DNA from: Polyangium mundeleinium
GTDB taxonomy: Bacteria; Myxococcota_A; Polyangia; Polyangiales; Polyangiaceae
Length of the DNA: 64,000 nt
Assembly: GCF_028369105.1 (NCBI RefSeq)
Contig: NZ_JAQNDO010000001.1
Coordinates: forward strand, 4,246,501 to 4,310,500
Reading direction: 5' to 3'
In this document: positions 17,428-28,000 of the stretch, piece after piece
Layout of the letters: the number at the start of each line of letters is the position of its first letter
Position numbering within the stretch: position 1 is the stretch's first letter
Program-made: the position numbers and the translations under genes
The notes under the pieces: model-generated
Told to the model about the DNA's origin: nothing
The model's input: only the letters and a program-made list of their open reading frames with translations
The model's database searches: none

Positions 17428-17588
17428 TCACGATGCGCGGCGGTGGACGAGGCGGCCGAGGGGGGCGATGACGTGGTCCATCCGGTCCAGGGCTCGCGCT
17501 GCTCCGCCGCGATGATTGACGCGGATCCCACGCGGCGTATAGCCTGGGGGTTCGGTGACAAACGGGGGGGGGCATGTGAGGCATCAAC

Positions 17589-20500
17589 ATGACGCGGCTG
17601 GAAGAAGTAACGATCACAGAAGAGCTCGCAAGGACCGCGATGTCACGGCTGTTTCGTGGTCGCAGGGAGAGCGACGGCCTTCCGGTGCGCGTGAAGGTGC
17701 TCCGCGCCGAGTCCAATCGCGTCGCTGACGTCGCCAGCTTCAAGCACGACTATCAACGCCTGTCGCGCCTGCGCGCCCCTGGCGTGGTGCGCGTGCACGG
17801 CTTCGAGCCGACCGGCGAGGGCATGGCCATGATCCTCGCCGAGGTCGAGGGCGAGCCCCTGTCAGCCCGCCTGAAGTCGCCCGCTGGCGCGCGCGCGATC
17901 CTGGACCTCGTCATCCCGCTCACCACGGCGCTCGGCGCGATACACGCGGCCGGCGTCGTGCACCGGGGGCTGACGGCGGCGAGCATCGTCGTCGACACGA
18001 GCGGCCGCCCCACCATCGCGAGCTTCGGCACGGATGCGGCGCTGAGCCGCGAAAATGACGCACTTTACGAACCGCATTTCGTCGCCGAGACCCTGCCCTT
18101 CTTCGCCCCCGAGCAGACCGGGCGCATGAACCGCGGCGTCGACGAGCGCTCCGACCTCTATTCGCTGGGCGTCATCTTCTATGCGCTCCTCACCGGGCAA
18201 TTGCCATTTCGATCCCGGGACCCTTTGGAGCTCATCCACGCGCACCTCGCCCTCGCGCCCGAGCGGCCTTCCAAGATCGCTTTCGACGTGCCGCCGCCGC
18301 TCGAGGCGATCGTGCTGAGGCTGCTCGAAAAGAACCCCGAGGATCGCTACCAGAGCACGAAGAGCCTCCTCGCCGACCTCGAGGCGTGCCGGCAGCGGCT
18401 CCGCCCCGATGGCGGCATCGACGAATTCCCCCTCGGAGTGCTGCACGAAAACGCCCGCCTGCTGCTCCGGAACAAGCTCTACGGGCGCGAGAACGACGTC
18501 GCGGAGCTCGTCGCGTCCTTCGAGCGGGTGCTCGGACGGGCGCGCGAGATCACGCTCGTCTCGGGCTACTCGGGCGTCGGGAAGTCCTCGCTGGTCGCGG
18601 AGATCTTGAAGCCGCTCGCGCGGGCCAGGGGCTATTACATCACGGGCAAGTACGACCAGTTGAACCGCGAGGCGCCCTATAGCGCCATCCTCCAGGCCTT
18701 CGACGGGCTCGTCCGGACAATCCTATGCGAGAGCGAGGGACGCGTGCGCGCGTGGAAAGAGGCGCTCCTCGCCGCGCTCGGCCCGAACGCGCCCGTCGTC
18801 TGCGAGGTGCTCCCCTCGCTCGCGCACGTCCTCGGCGATCTGCCGCCCGCGCCGGCCCTCGGGCCCCTCGAGGCCCAGAATCGATTCACCCTCGCGATGC
18901 GGAGGTTCGTCTCGGTATTCGCCCGGCGCGCCCATCCGCTGGTGCTCTTCCTCGACGACCTGCAATGGGCCGACGCGGCGAGCCTGCGCCTGCTTACCAC
19001 GCTCCTGCTCGACGACAGCATCGAGGCTCTCTTCTTCACGGGCGCTTACCGCGACAACGAGGTGAATGTCGCGCACCCGCTCCGCACGACACTCGCGGAG
19101 CTGCGAAAGGGCGGCCTCGGCCTGCGGGAGATCGTGCTCGGCCCGCTCCGGCTCGAGCACGTGAAAGAGCTGCTCGCGGACAGCCTGCGCGCGTCGAGCC
19201 CCGAGGGCGCGGCCGAGCTCGTGCTGCAAAAGACGGGAGGCAATCCATTTTTCGTGCGGCAGCTCTTGCGGTCGCTCCACGAAAAGGGGGCCCTCGAGCC
19301 CGGACCGGACGGATCGCTCGGCTGGAGCTCGCTCGAGGCGATCGCCGCGATGCCACACATGGCCAACGTGGTGGACTTGATGCTCGACGCGATCCGGCAC
19401 CTGCCCCGGGCCACGCAGGAGGCGCTGGAGATCGGCGCCGCCATTGGCAGCCCGTTCGAGCTCCGCACGCTCAGCATCGTCACCGCATGCGCGCCGGAGG
19501 AGGCGTACGGCCGCCTCGCCCCGGCCCTCGAGGCAGGGCTCGTGGCGCGCGCCGGCGAGTTCTACCGTTTCACCCACGACAAGATCCAGGAGGCCGCCTA
19601 TGCGATGCTCGCCGAGGACGAGCGGGCCGCGCTCCACCTGCACATCGGGCGCCTCTTCTCGAAGAAGAGCGACGCGCAGAGCCTGTTCGACGCCACGGGC
19701 CACCTGAACAGCGCGCGCGCGCTGGTGCTGGAGGCCGAGGAGCTCCTCGCGCTCTGCAAAATGAACCTCGCCGCCGCCGAGCGCGCCGAGGGGGCAGCCG
19801 CATTCCCAGCCGCTCTCCGCTACCTCGAGCACGGCATCGTCCTGCTCCCCGCGGACGCCTGGGATGCCCACTACGATCTCGCGCTCCGCTATTTCATGAA
19901 GAAGGGCGAGATGGAGGCCCTGTGCGAGCGTCACGCGCAGGCGCGGGAGACGCTCGGCCAGGCCTTCACGCACGCCCGGAGCCGCCTCGAGCGCACCCAG
20001 GTCCGGCGGCTCGTGATGAACGCCCACATTTTGACGAACGATCTCCTCGCCGCCCTCGATGAGGGCCTCGCCGCGCTCGAGCCCTTCGGCATCCATCTGC
20101 CGCGCTTTCCGAGCGATGAGGCGAGCAACGCCGAGCTCGACGCGACCCTCGCCGCGCTCGAGGGCCGCCCCATCGACTCGCTGGTCGAGCTGCCGCTCCT
20201 CGCGGATCCCGAGATCATGGCCCTCCAGGACGTGCTCGAGGACATGCTCTCGCCCTGCTACTTCGTCTCGCCGAACAACCACGCGATCACGGTGGCGAAG
20301 ATGGTGCAGCAGGCGCTCGCGCACGGGCTGTCGAAGCACACGATCTATGCGTTCGTGAATTTCGGGATGTTCCTCTGCGTGCGGGGGGACATCGAGCTCG
20401 GCTACCAGTTCGGAAAGCTCGCGGTGCGGGTGAGCGAGCGTTATCCGGAGAAGAAATCCGAATCGATGCTCTGCAACATGTGGGGCGCGTTCGTGCAGCA

Positions 20501-22466
20501 CTGGAAGGAGCCCTATTCGAAGTACAAGGAGAACTTCCCGCGGGGCGTGCACGTGGGCCTCGAGACGGGCCAGTACGTCTGGGCCTTTTACAATGCGACG
20601 AACATCCCCACGAACAGCCTGCTGCGGGGCGCGCGCCTCGCGGAGGTCCTCGAGGAGGCGGCGGCGCTCGCGCCAGTGTGCAAGCTCGACGTCTCCGGCG
20701 GCTTCACCTGGATCGTGAACGCCGCCGCCCAGATCGCGCAAAACCTTTCCACCCCGTCCGCGCGCAGCGACAGGCTGGTGGGGGATTGGCTCGACATCGA
20801 CGCCGTCCGGAGCACGGCGACCGCGATGGGCAACCGCGCCGTGCTGTTCTTCGCGGATAACTTCACCATCATGCACGACGTCTTCCAGGGCCGTTACGCC
20901 GAGGCGGCGGAGGTGGCCCTCGGGGCCGAGCCCGACATCCCCTCGGTCGTGAGCTGGCACGTGAGCGTCGTCTATCACTTCTATGCCTCCCTGGCGCTGC
21001 TGCTGGCCGCGGAAGAGGCCGCACCCGAGGTGCGCGCGAGAAACCTGGCCCGCGCCGAGGCCTCCGCCGCCAAGCTCTCTTGCTGGGCCGATCTGTGCCC
21101 GGACAACCACCGGCACCGCGCGCTCCTCTTGCGCGCCGAGATTGCCCGGGCCCGCGGCGAGCGCCTTTCGGCCGTCGATCTCTACGATGAGGGCATCGCG
21201 GCGGCGGCCGCGGGAGGTTTCGTGCAGGACGAGGCGCTCGGCAACGAGCTGTGCGCGCGTTATCACCTGCGCCTCGGAAAGCCGAAGGTCGCGCGCACGT
21301 ACCTACACGAGGCGCACGCGCTCTACGGTCAATGGGGGGCGGTCGTGGTGACGGAGCGCCTCGAAAAGAGCTTCTTCGCGCTCATGCCGCGCGCCGCCCG
21401 CGGGCCGCACGTGGGCGCTAGCGCTGGGGCGGAGGACGGGAACGCGCGGGCGCTCGACGTGCACGCGGCCATCAAGGCCATGCAAGCCATCTCCAGCGAG
21501 GTGGTGCTCTCGCGCCTGCTCGAGAGGCTCTTGCGGCTCGCCCTCGAGAGCGCCGGGGCGACGCGGGGCATTTTGATCCTCAAAGAGAATGACGATCTCT
21601 TGATCCAGGCCGAGGAGGAGCTCCAGCGCGGAAAGGTCACCCTCCTCGCGGGCGTGCCCCTGGAGACACGCGAGGATCTGCCCACGGGAATCGTGCATTA
21701 CGTGGCGCGGACGGGCGAAAGCGTGGTCCTCGGGGACGCGGCGAGCGCGGAGCAGTTCTCCGGCGATCGCTGGCTCGCGCAGGGCAAGGCGCGGTCGCTC
21801 CTGGCGGCGCCGGTGGGCAAGCGCGGGCGGCTCGTGGGGGTGCTCTATCTCGAGAACGAGCTCGCCGCCTTCGCATTCACGCCCGATCGCGTGGAGCTCT
21901 TGCGGATGCTCTCCACACAGATGGCGATATCCATCGAGAATGCGCTGCTCTACGCGAGCCTGGAGCGCAAGGTGGAGGACCGGACCCGGGCGCTCGAGGA
22001 GGCGCATGCGGAGATCGTGACCTTGAGCGGCGAGCGCGAGCGCGGCCAGGCGGAGATGCTCGCGCACAGCCATGCCCTCATCGAGCGCCAGAAAGAGCTC
22101 ATCCGGGCACTCTCGACGCCCATCCTCCAGGTCTGGGACGGGGTCCTGGCATTGCCCCTCATCGGCGCGCTCGACGGCCCGCGGGCCGCGGAGATCACCG
22201 AGCGGCTGCTTTCGCGCGTGGCGAGCTCGGCGACGCACTTCGCGATCATCGACGTGACCGGCGTGGACACGCTGGACGGGCAGGCGGCCGAATTGCTGGT
22301 GCGCATCGGGCGCGCCGTGGAGCTGCTCGGCGCGCGGACGCTCATCACCGGGCTGCACGCGAGCGCCGCCCGCACGCTGGTCTCCTCCTGCGTCGATCTG
22401 CGCGGGATCGAGACGCGCGCCAACCTGCGCGACGGGTTGCGGCTCTGCCTCCGGCGCCTCGCCTGA
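17589..22466 (+). CDS. Pseudokinase-ATPase-GAF-STAS signalling protein
   Basis: A 1,625-residue cytoplasmic protein. Residues 10-270 have a Ser/Thr-kinase fold, but the catalytic loop is H125-R-G127 (Asp lost) and the metal motif is S145-F-G147 (DFG Asp lost), so phosphotransfer is unlikely. Residues about 300-620 are an AAA/NACHT-like ATPase with Walker A GYSGVGKSS and Walker B VLFLDDLQWAD. A long helical-repeat region runs to about 1270. A GAF domain follows (about 1295-1450), then a coiled coil, then an RsbR-like STAS domain (about 1500-1625) with IDVTGVDTLDGQAA. The layout matches PknK-like kinase/ATPase fusions, with STAS replacing the usual histidine kinase. A role in stressosome-like sensing is inferred. 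It stands alone behind a terminator. Confidence 0.85.
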   Translation: MTRLEEVTITEELARTAMSRLFRGRRESDGLPVRVKVLRAESNRVADVASFKHDYQRLSRLRAPGVVRVHGFEPTGEGMAMILAEVEGEPLSARLKSPAGARAILDLVIPLTTALGAIHAAGVVHRGLTAASIVVDTSGRPTIASFGTDAALSRENDALYEPHFVAETLPFFAPEQTGRMNRGVDERSDLYSLGVIFYALLTGQLPFRSRDPLELIHAHLALAPERPSKIAFDVPPPLEAIVLRLLEKNPEDRYQSTKSLLADLEACRQRLRPDGGIDEFPLGVLHENARLLLRNKLYGRENDVAELVASFERVLGRAREITLVSGYSGVGKSSLVAEILKPLARARGYYITGKYDQLNREAPYSAILQAFDGLVRTILCESEGRVRAWKEALLAALGPNAPVVCEVLPSLAHVLGDLPPAPALGPLEAQNRFTLAMRRFVSVFARRAHPLVLFLDDLQWADAASLRLLTTLLLDDSIEALFFTGAYRDNEVNVAHPLRTTLAELRKGGLGLREIVLGPLRLEHVKELLADSLRASSPEGAAELVLQKTGGNPFFVRQLLRSLHEKGALEPGPDGSLGWSSLEAIAAMPHMANVVDLMLDAIRHLPRATQEALEIGAAIGSPFELRTLSIVTACAPEEAYGRLAPALEAGLVARAGEFYRFTHDKIQEAAYAMLAEDERAALHLHIGRLFSKKSDAQSLFDATGHLNSARALVLEAEELLALCKMNLAAAERAEGAAAFPAALRYLEHGIVLLPADAWDAHYDLALRYFMKKGEMEALCERHAQARETLGQAFTHARSRLERTQVRRLVMNAHILTNDLLAALDEGLAALEPFGIHLPRFPSDEASNAELDATLAALEGRPIDSLVELPLLADPEIMALQDVLEDMLSPCYFVSPNNHAITVAKMVQQALAHGLSKHTIYAFVNFGMFLCVRGDIELGYQFGKLAVRVSERYPEKKSESMLCNMWGAFVQHWKEPYSKYKENFPRGVHVGLETGQYVWAFYNATNIPTNSLLRGARLAEVLEEAAALAPVCKLDVSGGFTWIVNAAAQIAQNLSTPSARSDRLVGDWLDIDAVRSTATAMGNRAVLFFADNFTIMHDVFQGRYAEAAEVALGAEPDIPSVVSWHVSVVYHFYASLALLLAAEEAAPEVRARNLARAEASAAKLSCWADLCPDNHRHRALLLRAEIARARGERLSAVDLYDEGIAAAAAGGFVQDEALGNELCARYHLRLGKPKVARTYLHEAHALYGQWGAVVVTERLEKSFFALMPRAARGPHVGASAGAEDGNARALDVHAAIKAMQAISSEVVLSRLLERLLRLALESAGATRGILILKENDDLLIQAEEELQRGKVTLLAGVPLETREDLPTGIVHYVARTGESVVLGDAASAEQFSGDRWLAQGKARSLLAAPVGKRGRLVGVLYLENELAAFAFTPDRVELLRMLSTQMAISIENALLYASLERKVEDRTRALEEAHAEIVTLSGERERGQAEMLAHSHALIERQKELIRALSTPILQVWDGVLALPLIGALDGPRAAEITERLLSRVASSATHFAIIDVTGVDTLDGQAAELLVRIGRAVELLGARTLITGLHASAARTLVSSCVDLRGIETRANLRDGLRLCLRRLA

Positions 22467-22543
22467 GCTGCCTTCTCGCGAATACATCGACCGCTTCTTC
22501 ACGCTCCCTCACGGGGCCGGCGTGGTGCGGCGGATGCGATGTG

Positions 22544-24379
22544 TCAATAGGACAGGTCGTAGGCCGCCAGCGTCCCGTTCGCCCGCGCGATGAGCACCTT
22601 GCCCGACGCGATGGAGATCCAGCCGCCGAACGTGTCGGTCCAGACCTGCTGCTGGGTCGCGATATCGACGGCGTAGACGTTGTTCTCGCTGGCGACATAG
22701 ACGTGTCCGGCGGCGATGACCGGGGGGAACGCGAGCGTCCCATCGCCCGCGAAGTTCCAGAGCGGCGCGCCCGTCACGGCGTCCCGCACCGCCAGGTTGC
22801 CCCCGCTCAGCGCGTAGACCGCGCCGTCGGCCACTGCCGGCATGCCGGCGTAGGATCCGTTTGCGGTCCACATGATCGCCTTCGTCGTGGCGTCGATGGC
22901 ATAGAGGCTCGGCGGCGCGATGACGTAGGCCATCTTGTCGCCGAATACGGGCGCGGTCCGCATCGACCAGCCGGCCCAGTTCCAGGTCACCTGCGTCGTC
23001 CATTGCACCGCGCCCGTCTGCGCGTCGTGGGCGCGCAGCTTGCCGGCGACGAAGGTGAAGATCGACCCGTTGAAATAAGCCGGGCTCCACTCGTCATACT
23101 GCTCCAGGACGTCGCTGAAGAAGACCTGGTTCGCGGTCGCCTTCGAGAAAGCGTACAGTCCGCCGTAGGACCCGCCGTTGATGTAGACGTTGTTGCCGAC
23201 GACGAGCGGCGCCCAGTAATGCTCCCATTGCGCGAAGAACGGCGCCGCCCAATCCACCTTGCCCGTCGCCGCGTCGATCTGCCAGAGCTTCGTGTCGGCC
23301 CCGTGGTTGCAGTGCTGGATGTAGACCTTGCCGGAGGCGACGCTCGGCTGACCGACGCTGAAGACATCGCCGAAATCGTGGTTCCACAGCTCCTTGCCGT
23401 CGGCGAGGCTCAGCGCGCGCAGCGGCGACGCGGAGAAGCTGGTGCCGTTCGGGATGACGAACACCCGGCCGTTCTCGATCACGACCGGGCTGAGCTTCGG
23501 CGCGCCGGCCCCGACGGCCCACGCGAGCTTGAGCGGTGGCTTGCCCGTCTCCACGGGGTTGTGGCCTGTGTGCCGCTCGTCGTAGCCGAGCGTGCGCCAG
23601 GCGCTCGTGGTGCCCCCGCACGCACCGCCAAGGCAGAGCTGGTCCGGGCCGCAGGCCGCCTCGCACGCGCCGCAATGGGCCGGGTCGGTCGCCGTATCGA
23701 CGCATGCGCCGCCGCATTTCGACTTCCCCGGCTCGCAGACGCACGCGCCGCCGGCGCATAGCCCGCCGAAGCCGCAGCTCACCCCGCAAGCGCCGCAATT
23801 CGTCGGGCTGGCCGTGAGATCCACGCAGGCGCCGTCGCACGCGGTCAGCACGTCGCCGCAGGACTCGATGCACGTGCCGCCGGAGCAGACCTGCGCGTCC
23901 GGGCACGCCAGGCCGCATGCGCCGCAATGGGCCGGGTTGCTCGCGGGATCGATGCACTTGCCGTCGCAGAGGATTTCCGTCCCCCCGCAGGGCGAAGTGC
24001 AGGCTCCGCCCGCGCAGATCGCGCTTGCCGGGCAGGCAGCGCCGCACGCGCCGCAGTTGGCCGGGTCGATGTCCGTATCGACGCACGCGGCGCCGCAAGC
24101 GGTCGTGCCGCCGAGGCAGACGACGCCGCATTGCCCATCCGCGCAGACCTCGCCCGCACCGCAGGCATTGCCGCAAGCGCCGCAGTTCGCCGGATCGTAC
24201 GCGAGGTCCTTGCAGGTGCCCGCGCACGTCACGGCCGGCGCGACGCAGACGTCCTCGCCGCCCGTCACCTCCGCCGTCGTTCGCCCTCCACACCCGGCCC
24301 CGCCGACGCCGAGGAGCACGAAGAGCAACACGCTGCCCGCATGCATCGATGCTCCCGGCTCCGTTCCCTTCCTCCCCAT
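22544..24379 (-). CDS. Lipoprotein with Stig1-like Cys repeats and PQQ-type propeller
   Basis: A 611-residue lipoprotein (GAGC at about residue 30). Residues about 45-255 are six Cys-rich units of the form C-x-G-x-C-V/I-D...P-x-NCGACG-x-x-C, like the stigma-specific Stig1 repeat frequent in myxobacterial exported proteins. Residues 260-611 form a PQQ/WD-like beta-propeller with blades such as LYAIDATTKAIMWTANG. No enzyme motif is visible, so a structural or binding role at the cell surface is likely. An AGAGGAG site 6 bases before 24379 favours this ATG over the one at 24346. Its stop lies 77 bases from the convergent end of the pseudokinase gene. Confidence 0.85.
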   Translation of the reverse strand: MGRKGTEPGASMHAGSVLLFVLLGVGGAGCGGRTTAEVTGGEDVCVAPAVTCAGTCKDLAYDPANCGACGNACGAGEVCADGQCGVVCLGGTTACGAACVDTDIDPANCGACGAACPASAICAGGACTSPCGGTEILCDGKCIDPASNPAHCGACGLACPDAQVCSGGTCIESCGDVLTACDGACVDLTASPTNCGACGVSCGFGGLCAGGACVCEPGKSKCGGACVDTATDPAHCGACEAACGPDQLCLGGACGGTTSAWRTLGYDERHTGHNPVETGKPPLKLAWAVGAGAPKLSPVVIENGRVFVIPNGTSFSASPLRALSLADGKELWNHDFGDVFSVGQPSVASGKVYIQHCNHGADTKLWQIDAATGKVDWAAPFFAQWEHYWAPLVVGNNVYINGGSYGGLYAFSKATANQVFFSDVLEQYDEWSPAYFNGSIFTFVAGKLRAHDAQTGAVQWTTQVTWNWAGWSMRTAPVFGDKMAYVIAPPSLYAIDATTKAIMWTANGSYAGMPAVADGAVYALSGGNLAVRDAVTGAPLWNFAGDGTLAFPPVIAAGHVYVASENNVYAVDIATQQQVWTDTFGGWISIASGKVLIARANGTLAAYDLSY

Positions 24380-24433
24380 GACCGACTCCTCTGCGCGCGC
24401 ATGTCGAACAGCGGCGATACGCGGGGGCGGAGC

Positions 24434-24856
24434 TTACATACATCGAGGGGTGAAGAGAAGCAGGATGGTGAGCCTGCCTGCGGGCGCTCCCGCTGCCGCT
24501 CCCGTGAATTGGCGCAGAATCCGAGAACAGGGAGGCGGGCAAGGGCGGGAGACCTCCCCGACGTGCGCGCCCATAAGCTGGGCATCGTCGAACTTGCTGC
24601 GAGCAAGCCGGCGCGTTTGGCGAAAGGTCAACGATGCGGCCATTCGTGACGTCGACGCAGGCGGGAACCTGAGCTTTCTCATAACGTTAGCGTTCTTTAG
24701 GCGAGAGCTTCCCATCGCTTCGGCCACATTCAGCGCGACGCTATGCATGGCCCTGCGCAATTGCCGACCGAGATCCGAATCCCGTCGTTCTATCTGCTCT
24801 GCAATGCCCGCCGCGTCCCCGGCCATCGCCAAAACCACTTCGTAAATCCTCAGCAC
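24434..24856 (-). pseudogene. Four-helix-bundle (23S rRNA IVS-type) protein, C-terminus degenerate
   Basis: The GTG at 24856, preceded by a GGAG site, opens a frame starting VLRIYEVVLAMAGD and continuing with DLGRQLRRAMHSVALNVAEA. This is the first half of the small four-helix-bundle family first found in 23S rRNA intervening sequences and abundant in myxobacteria. After about residue 65 the match ends: the family's second helix pair (ALGSARET and so on) is absent and the chain becomes Pro/Cys/Arg-rich, running to 140 residues against a usual 115-125. It looks frameshifted or truncated. The function of the family is unclear. Confidence 0.6.
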
Positions 24857-24976
24857 AAAGAATCTCCGCCCGACGACCCAATCGCCGTCCCCGAGCGGGA
24901 TCCCCCGAACCCCGCCCCCGCCCCCGCTGGAGTTCGACGCTTCGTCCGTCCCCCCGACGTCACCGGTCGGGGACAC

Positions 24977-25026
24977 TGTCATCAACCGGCGACATCGATC
25001 GGCAGCGCTGTCCACGGTTGATGACA
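24977..25026. promoter_or_regulatory. 12-bp perfect inverted repeat
   Basis: TGTCATCAACCG (24977-24988) and CGGTTGATGACA (25015-25026) are exact reverse complements separated by 26 bases. The right arm is nested in another palindrome, GCGCTGT...ACAGCGC. The element lies between the kinase-ATPase stop (25043) and the start of the four-helix-bundle gene (24856). It could be the kinase terminator or an operator. There is no T tract. Confidence 0.45.
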
Positions 25027-25042
25027 GCGCGACACCGAGCGA

Positions 25043-28000
25043 TTACGGAAGCGTCGTGCTCCCGTCGCCCGCCAGCGACAGCCACGTCTCGGCCTCCCGC
25101 AGGAGCCGTCGCGGCAACGAGCCGAGCGGCAGCTCCGCCGCGCGTCCCTCCTCCACCACCCGCGCGAGCTCCGTTCGCCCAAGCTCACCCCGCTGCGCGA
25201 GCCGCAACACCTCCCAGAGCTTCGCGCAGAGCTCCAGGCTCCGATCGTGGTGCTTCTCGGCCACCTGGCGCGCCGCCCGCGCGTCCCCCAGCGCCTCCGG
25301 CATCCGCCCCATCGCCCTCAGGATCTCCGCGCGTCGCAGCAGCGTCAGCGCACGGCTGCGGGTCCCTCGCTTGTGCTGGAGCGCGTCCGCCTCGTTCGCG
25401 TCCTCCAGCGCCGCCACGAGCTCGCCGACCTCCATCAACGCCGCCGCGCGCAAGGACAACGCCGTCGCCCGCAGCACGGGATCCTCCGCTTCCCGTGCGA
25501 GATCCGCCGTGCGCGCCGCCGTCTCGGCCGCCTCCCGGGCCCGGCCCTCGCGCAGCAGCATCACCGAAAGGTTCTGCAGGAAGAGCCGCACCTGTCCCCG
25601 CATGCCTCGCTCGTTCGCGCGCGCCAAGAGCTGACGGAGCCGCTCGATCGCGGCGTCGATGCGCCCCGTCTCGGCTTCGAGCACCGCCAGATCCCCCCCG
25701 ATGTGCACCTCGTGCCACGCCGATCCCGTCGCCGCGGCGATCGCTTCCGCGCGTCGCAGATCCTGCTCGCCGAGGACCAGATCCCGCGGATCGAGCGCGT
25801 AACACAGCTCGAACCGCCGCACCCGCGCCGCGAACTCCTCCGCCGGCCCCGCGTCCGTGGCGAGCTCCACCGCCTCGGTCACGACCGCCATCGCGCGCTC
25901 CGGCAAGAGCACGCCCGCCACCGAGAGGCGCGCCTCGCAGCGGATCCGCAGGTCCCCGAACGCGTCCGCATCCGCGACGAGCGCCGCGTCTTCCACGCCG
26001 CTCTCCCGAAGCCCTCGCGCCACTTCGAGCCGCGAGATGCGCCGCCACAGATCGAACCGGCGCGCTTCCGGACCGTCCGCCGCGAGGATCGGCAGCCGAT
26101 CGAGCCGCTGCTTCGCCTCCTCGAACTTGCGCCCGCGGATCCGCATGCGGACCCCTTCGAACGCGAGCCGCGCCTGCGCCTCCGCGTCGTCGGTGATCGC
26201 CGCGAGCCTGTCGCCGAACGAAGCGGCCTCCTCGAAGAGCCCGGCCGCGCCCGCCTTCTCCATGGCGCGGCCGAGCCAGACGCGCGCCTCCGCGAGCGCG
26301 CCGAGACGCTCGTACCCCGTCGCCAGGAACGCTGCGTCGATCTGCGCCGGCGCGCCCTCGGTCATGCCGTCGAGCAGCGCCCGGTGGAGCCGGTGAAACC
26401 ACGGGCGCGGCCGGAGCAGGTTGAGCGCCGCCTGGCGCACCATCTCCTGCGCGAAGCCGTACTCCTGCCGCTCGCCGCGCGCCGTCAGGATGCCCGCCCC
26501 GACGAGCGCCTCCAGCGCTTCCTCCGCGCGATCGGCGTCGCCGGCCACCCGCAGCGCGAGATCCACGCCGAGCCCGCTGCCCGCGAGCGCCACCGCCGCG
26601 AGCACACGCAAGAGGGTCCGCTCGGCATCGCTGCCGGGCGGGAGACACGCGGCGAGGCGCGCCTCCAGGAGATCGGCCACGCCCGGCACGTCGCCTCGCA
26701 GGATCTGCTCGTTCGCCGCGCGGTAGGCGCCGTCCTGCCAGACCATCGCGCCGCCCTCGCGCCACGCGACGAGGGCGTGCACGAGGTAAAACGGCACGCC
26801 CGCGGCCCCCGCGATCACGGCCCGCTCGACCTCCTTCGCGACGGGACACACGCCCTGCGCGAGGCGCGCCGCGGCCGCAGGTTCGAGCGGGCCGAGCGAG
26901 ACGTACGTGAGCCCGGGGCTCGTCCGCGCCCGCGCCTCGCCGAGGAGCTTGCGCAAGGGCGCGCCCGCGACGGGATCCGGGCGCGCGGCCAGCACCACGA
27001 AGAGCCGCCCCGGCGCGCCCGCCGCCGCGCGATGCACGAGCAGGCGCACGACCTCGCGCGTGGGCGTGTCGCTCCACTGGAGGTCGTCCACGAGCACGAG
27101 GAGCGGCGCCGAGGCGCTCACCCGCACGAGGCCGTCCTCGATCGCCTCGACGGCCTGCGCGAGCTCGTCCGGGCCCGGGAGCAGCCCCGGCGAGAAGGCC
27201 CGCCCGAGGGCGCGCGCGAGCGGCTCGAACGCCGGCGCGATCGCGGGCGGGAGATCCTCGACGGCGCGGCGGAACGGGTAGAGCGGGCTGCGCTGCTCGG
27301 GCGGGCAAGACACGCGGAGGAGACGCGCGTCCTCGCCGGTCCAGCGCTCGGCCGCGGCGTCGAGCAGGCGGCTGCGCCCGATGCCCTGCGGCCCCGTGAA
27401 CACCACGACCTGGCAGCGGCCCTTGTTCGCCTCGCCCGCGGCGCGCGCGAGCGCCACGAGCGCGTCGTCCCGACCCACGAGCGGAGGGCGCGTCTCGGGC
27501 GCGGGCGCGGCCTTGCGATCGGGCACGGAGGGCGGCGCGGGCCTGCGGACGGAGAGCGGCGTGACCGACGCGGGGGGCGCGAGGGACGCGGGATCGAGCC
27601 GCGCGAGGAGGCGCTCGAGCTCGCGCGCCACCCACTCGGCGTGGCGAGGTCGCAGGAGCGGATCGAGCGCGAGCAGCCGATCGACGAGCAGCGAGATCTC
27701 GGCCGTCGCGACGCTGCGCGAAGGGGCGCACGTCGCGAGCGAAGGCGCGGGCCCTTGGGGCATGGGCGTCTCGTGCGGGAGGCGGCCCGTGACGAGCTGG
27801 AACATGGTCACGCCGAGCGAGTACAGATCACTCGCGGGTGTGGGGAGCTGCGAGAGGCACTCGGGCGCGAGGTAGCCGAGCGTGCCCGCGACGCGAAGGC
27901 CCGCGGGGGCGCCGAGGCCCGGCCCCGCGACCGCGATCGGCGAGGCCGTGATGGTCACGGTTTGCGTGTGCGTGGCCGGGCCCTGCGGGAGGGCCGCCAC

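Noticed and set aside
23592-24845. A long plus-strand frame across the Stig1-like lipoprotein gene.
   Set aside because: It is antisense to clear Cys-repeat coding sequence; the product is Pro/Ser/Gln low complexity with no domain.
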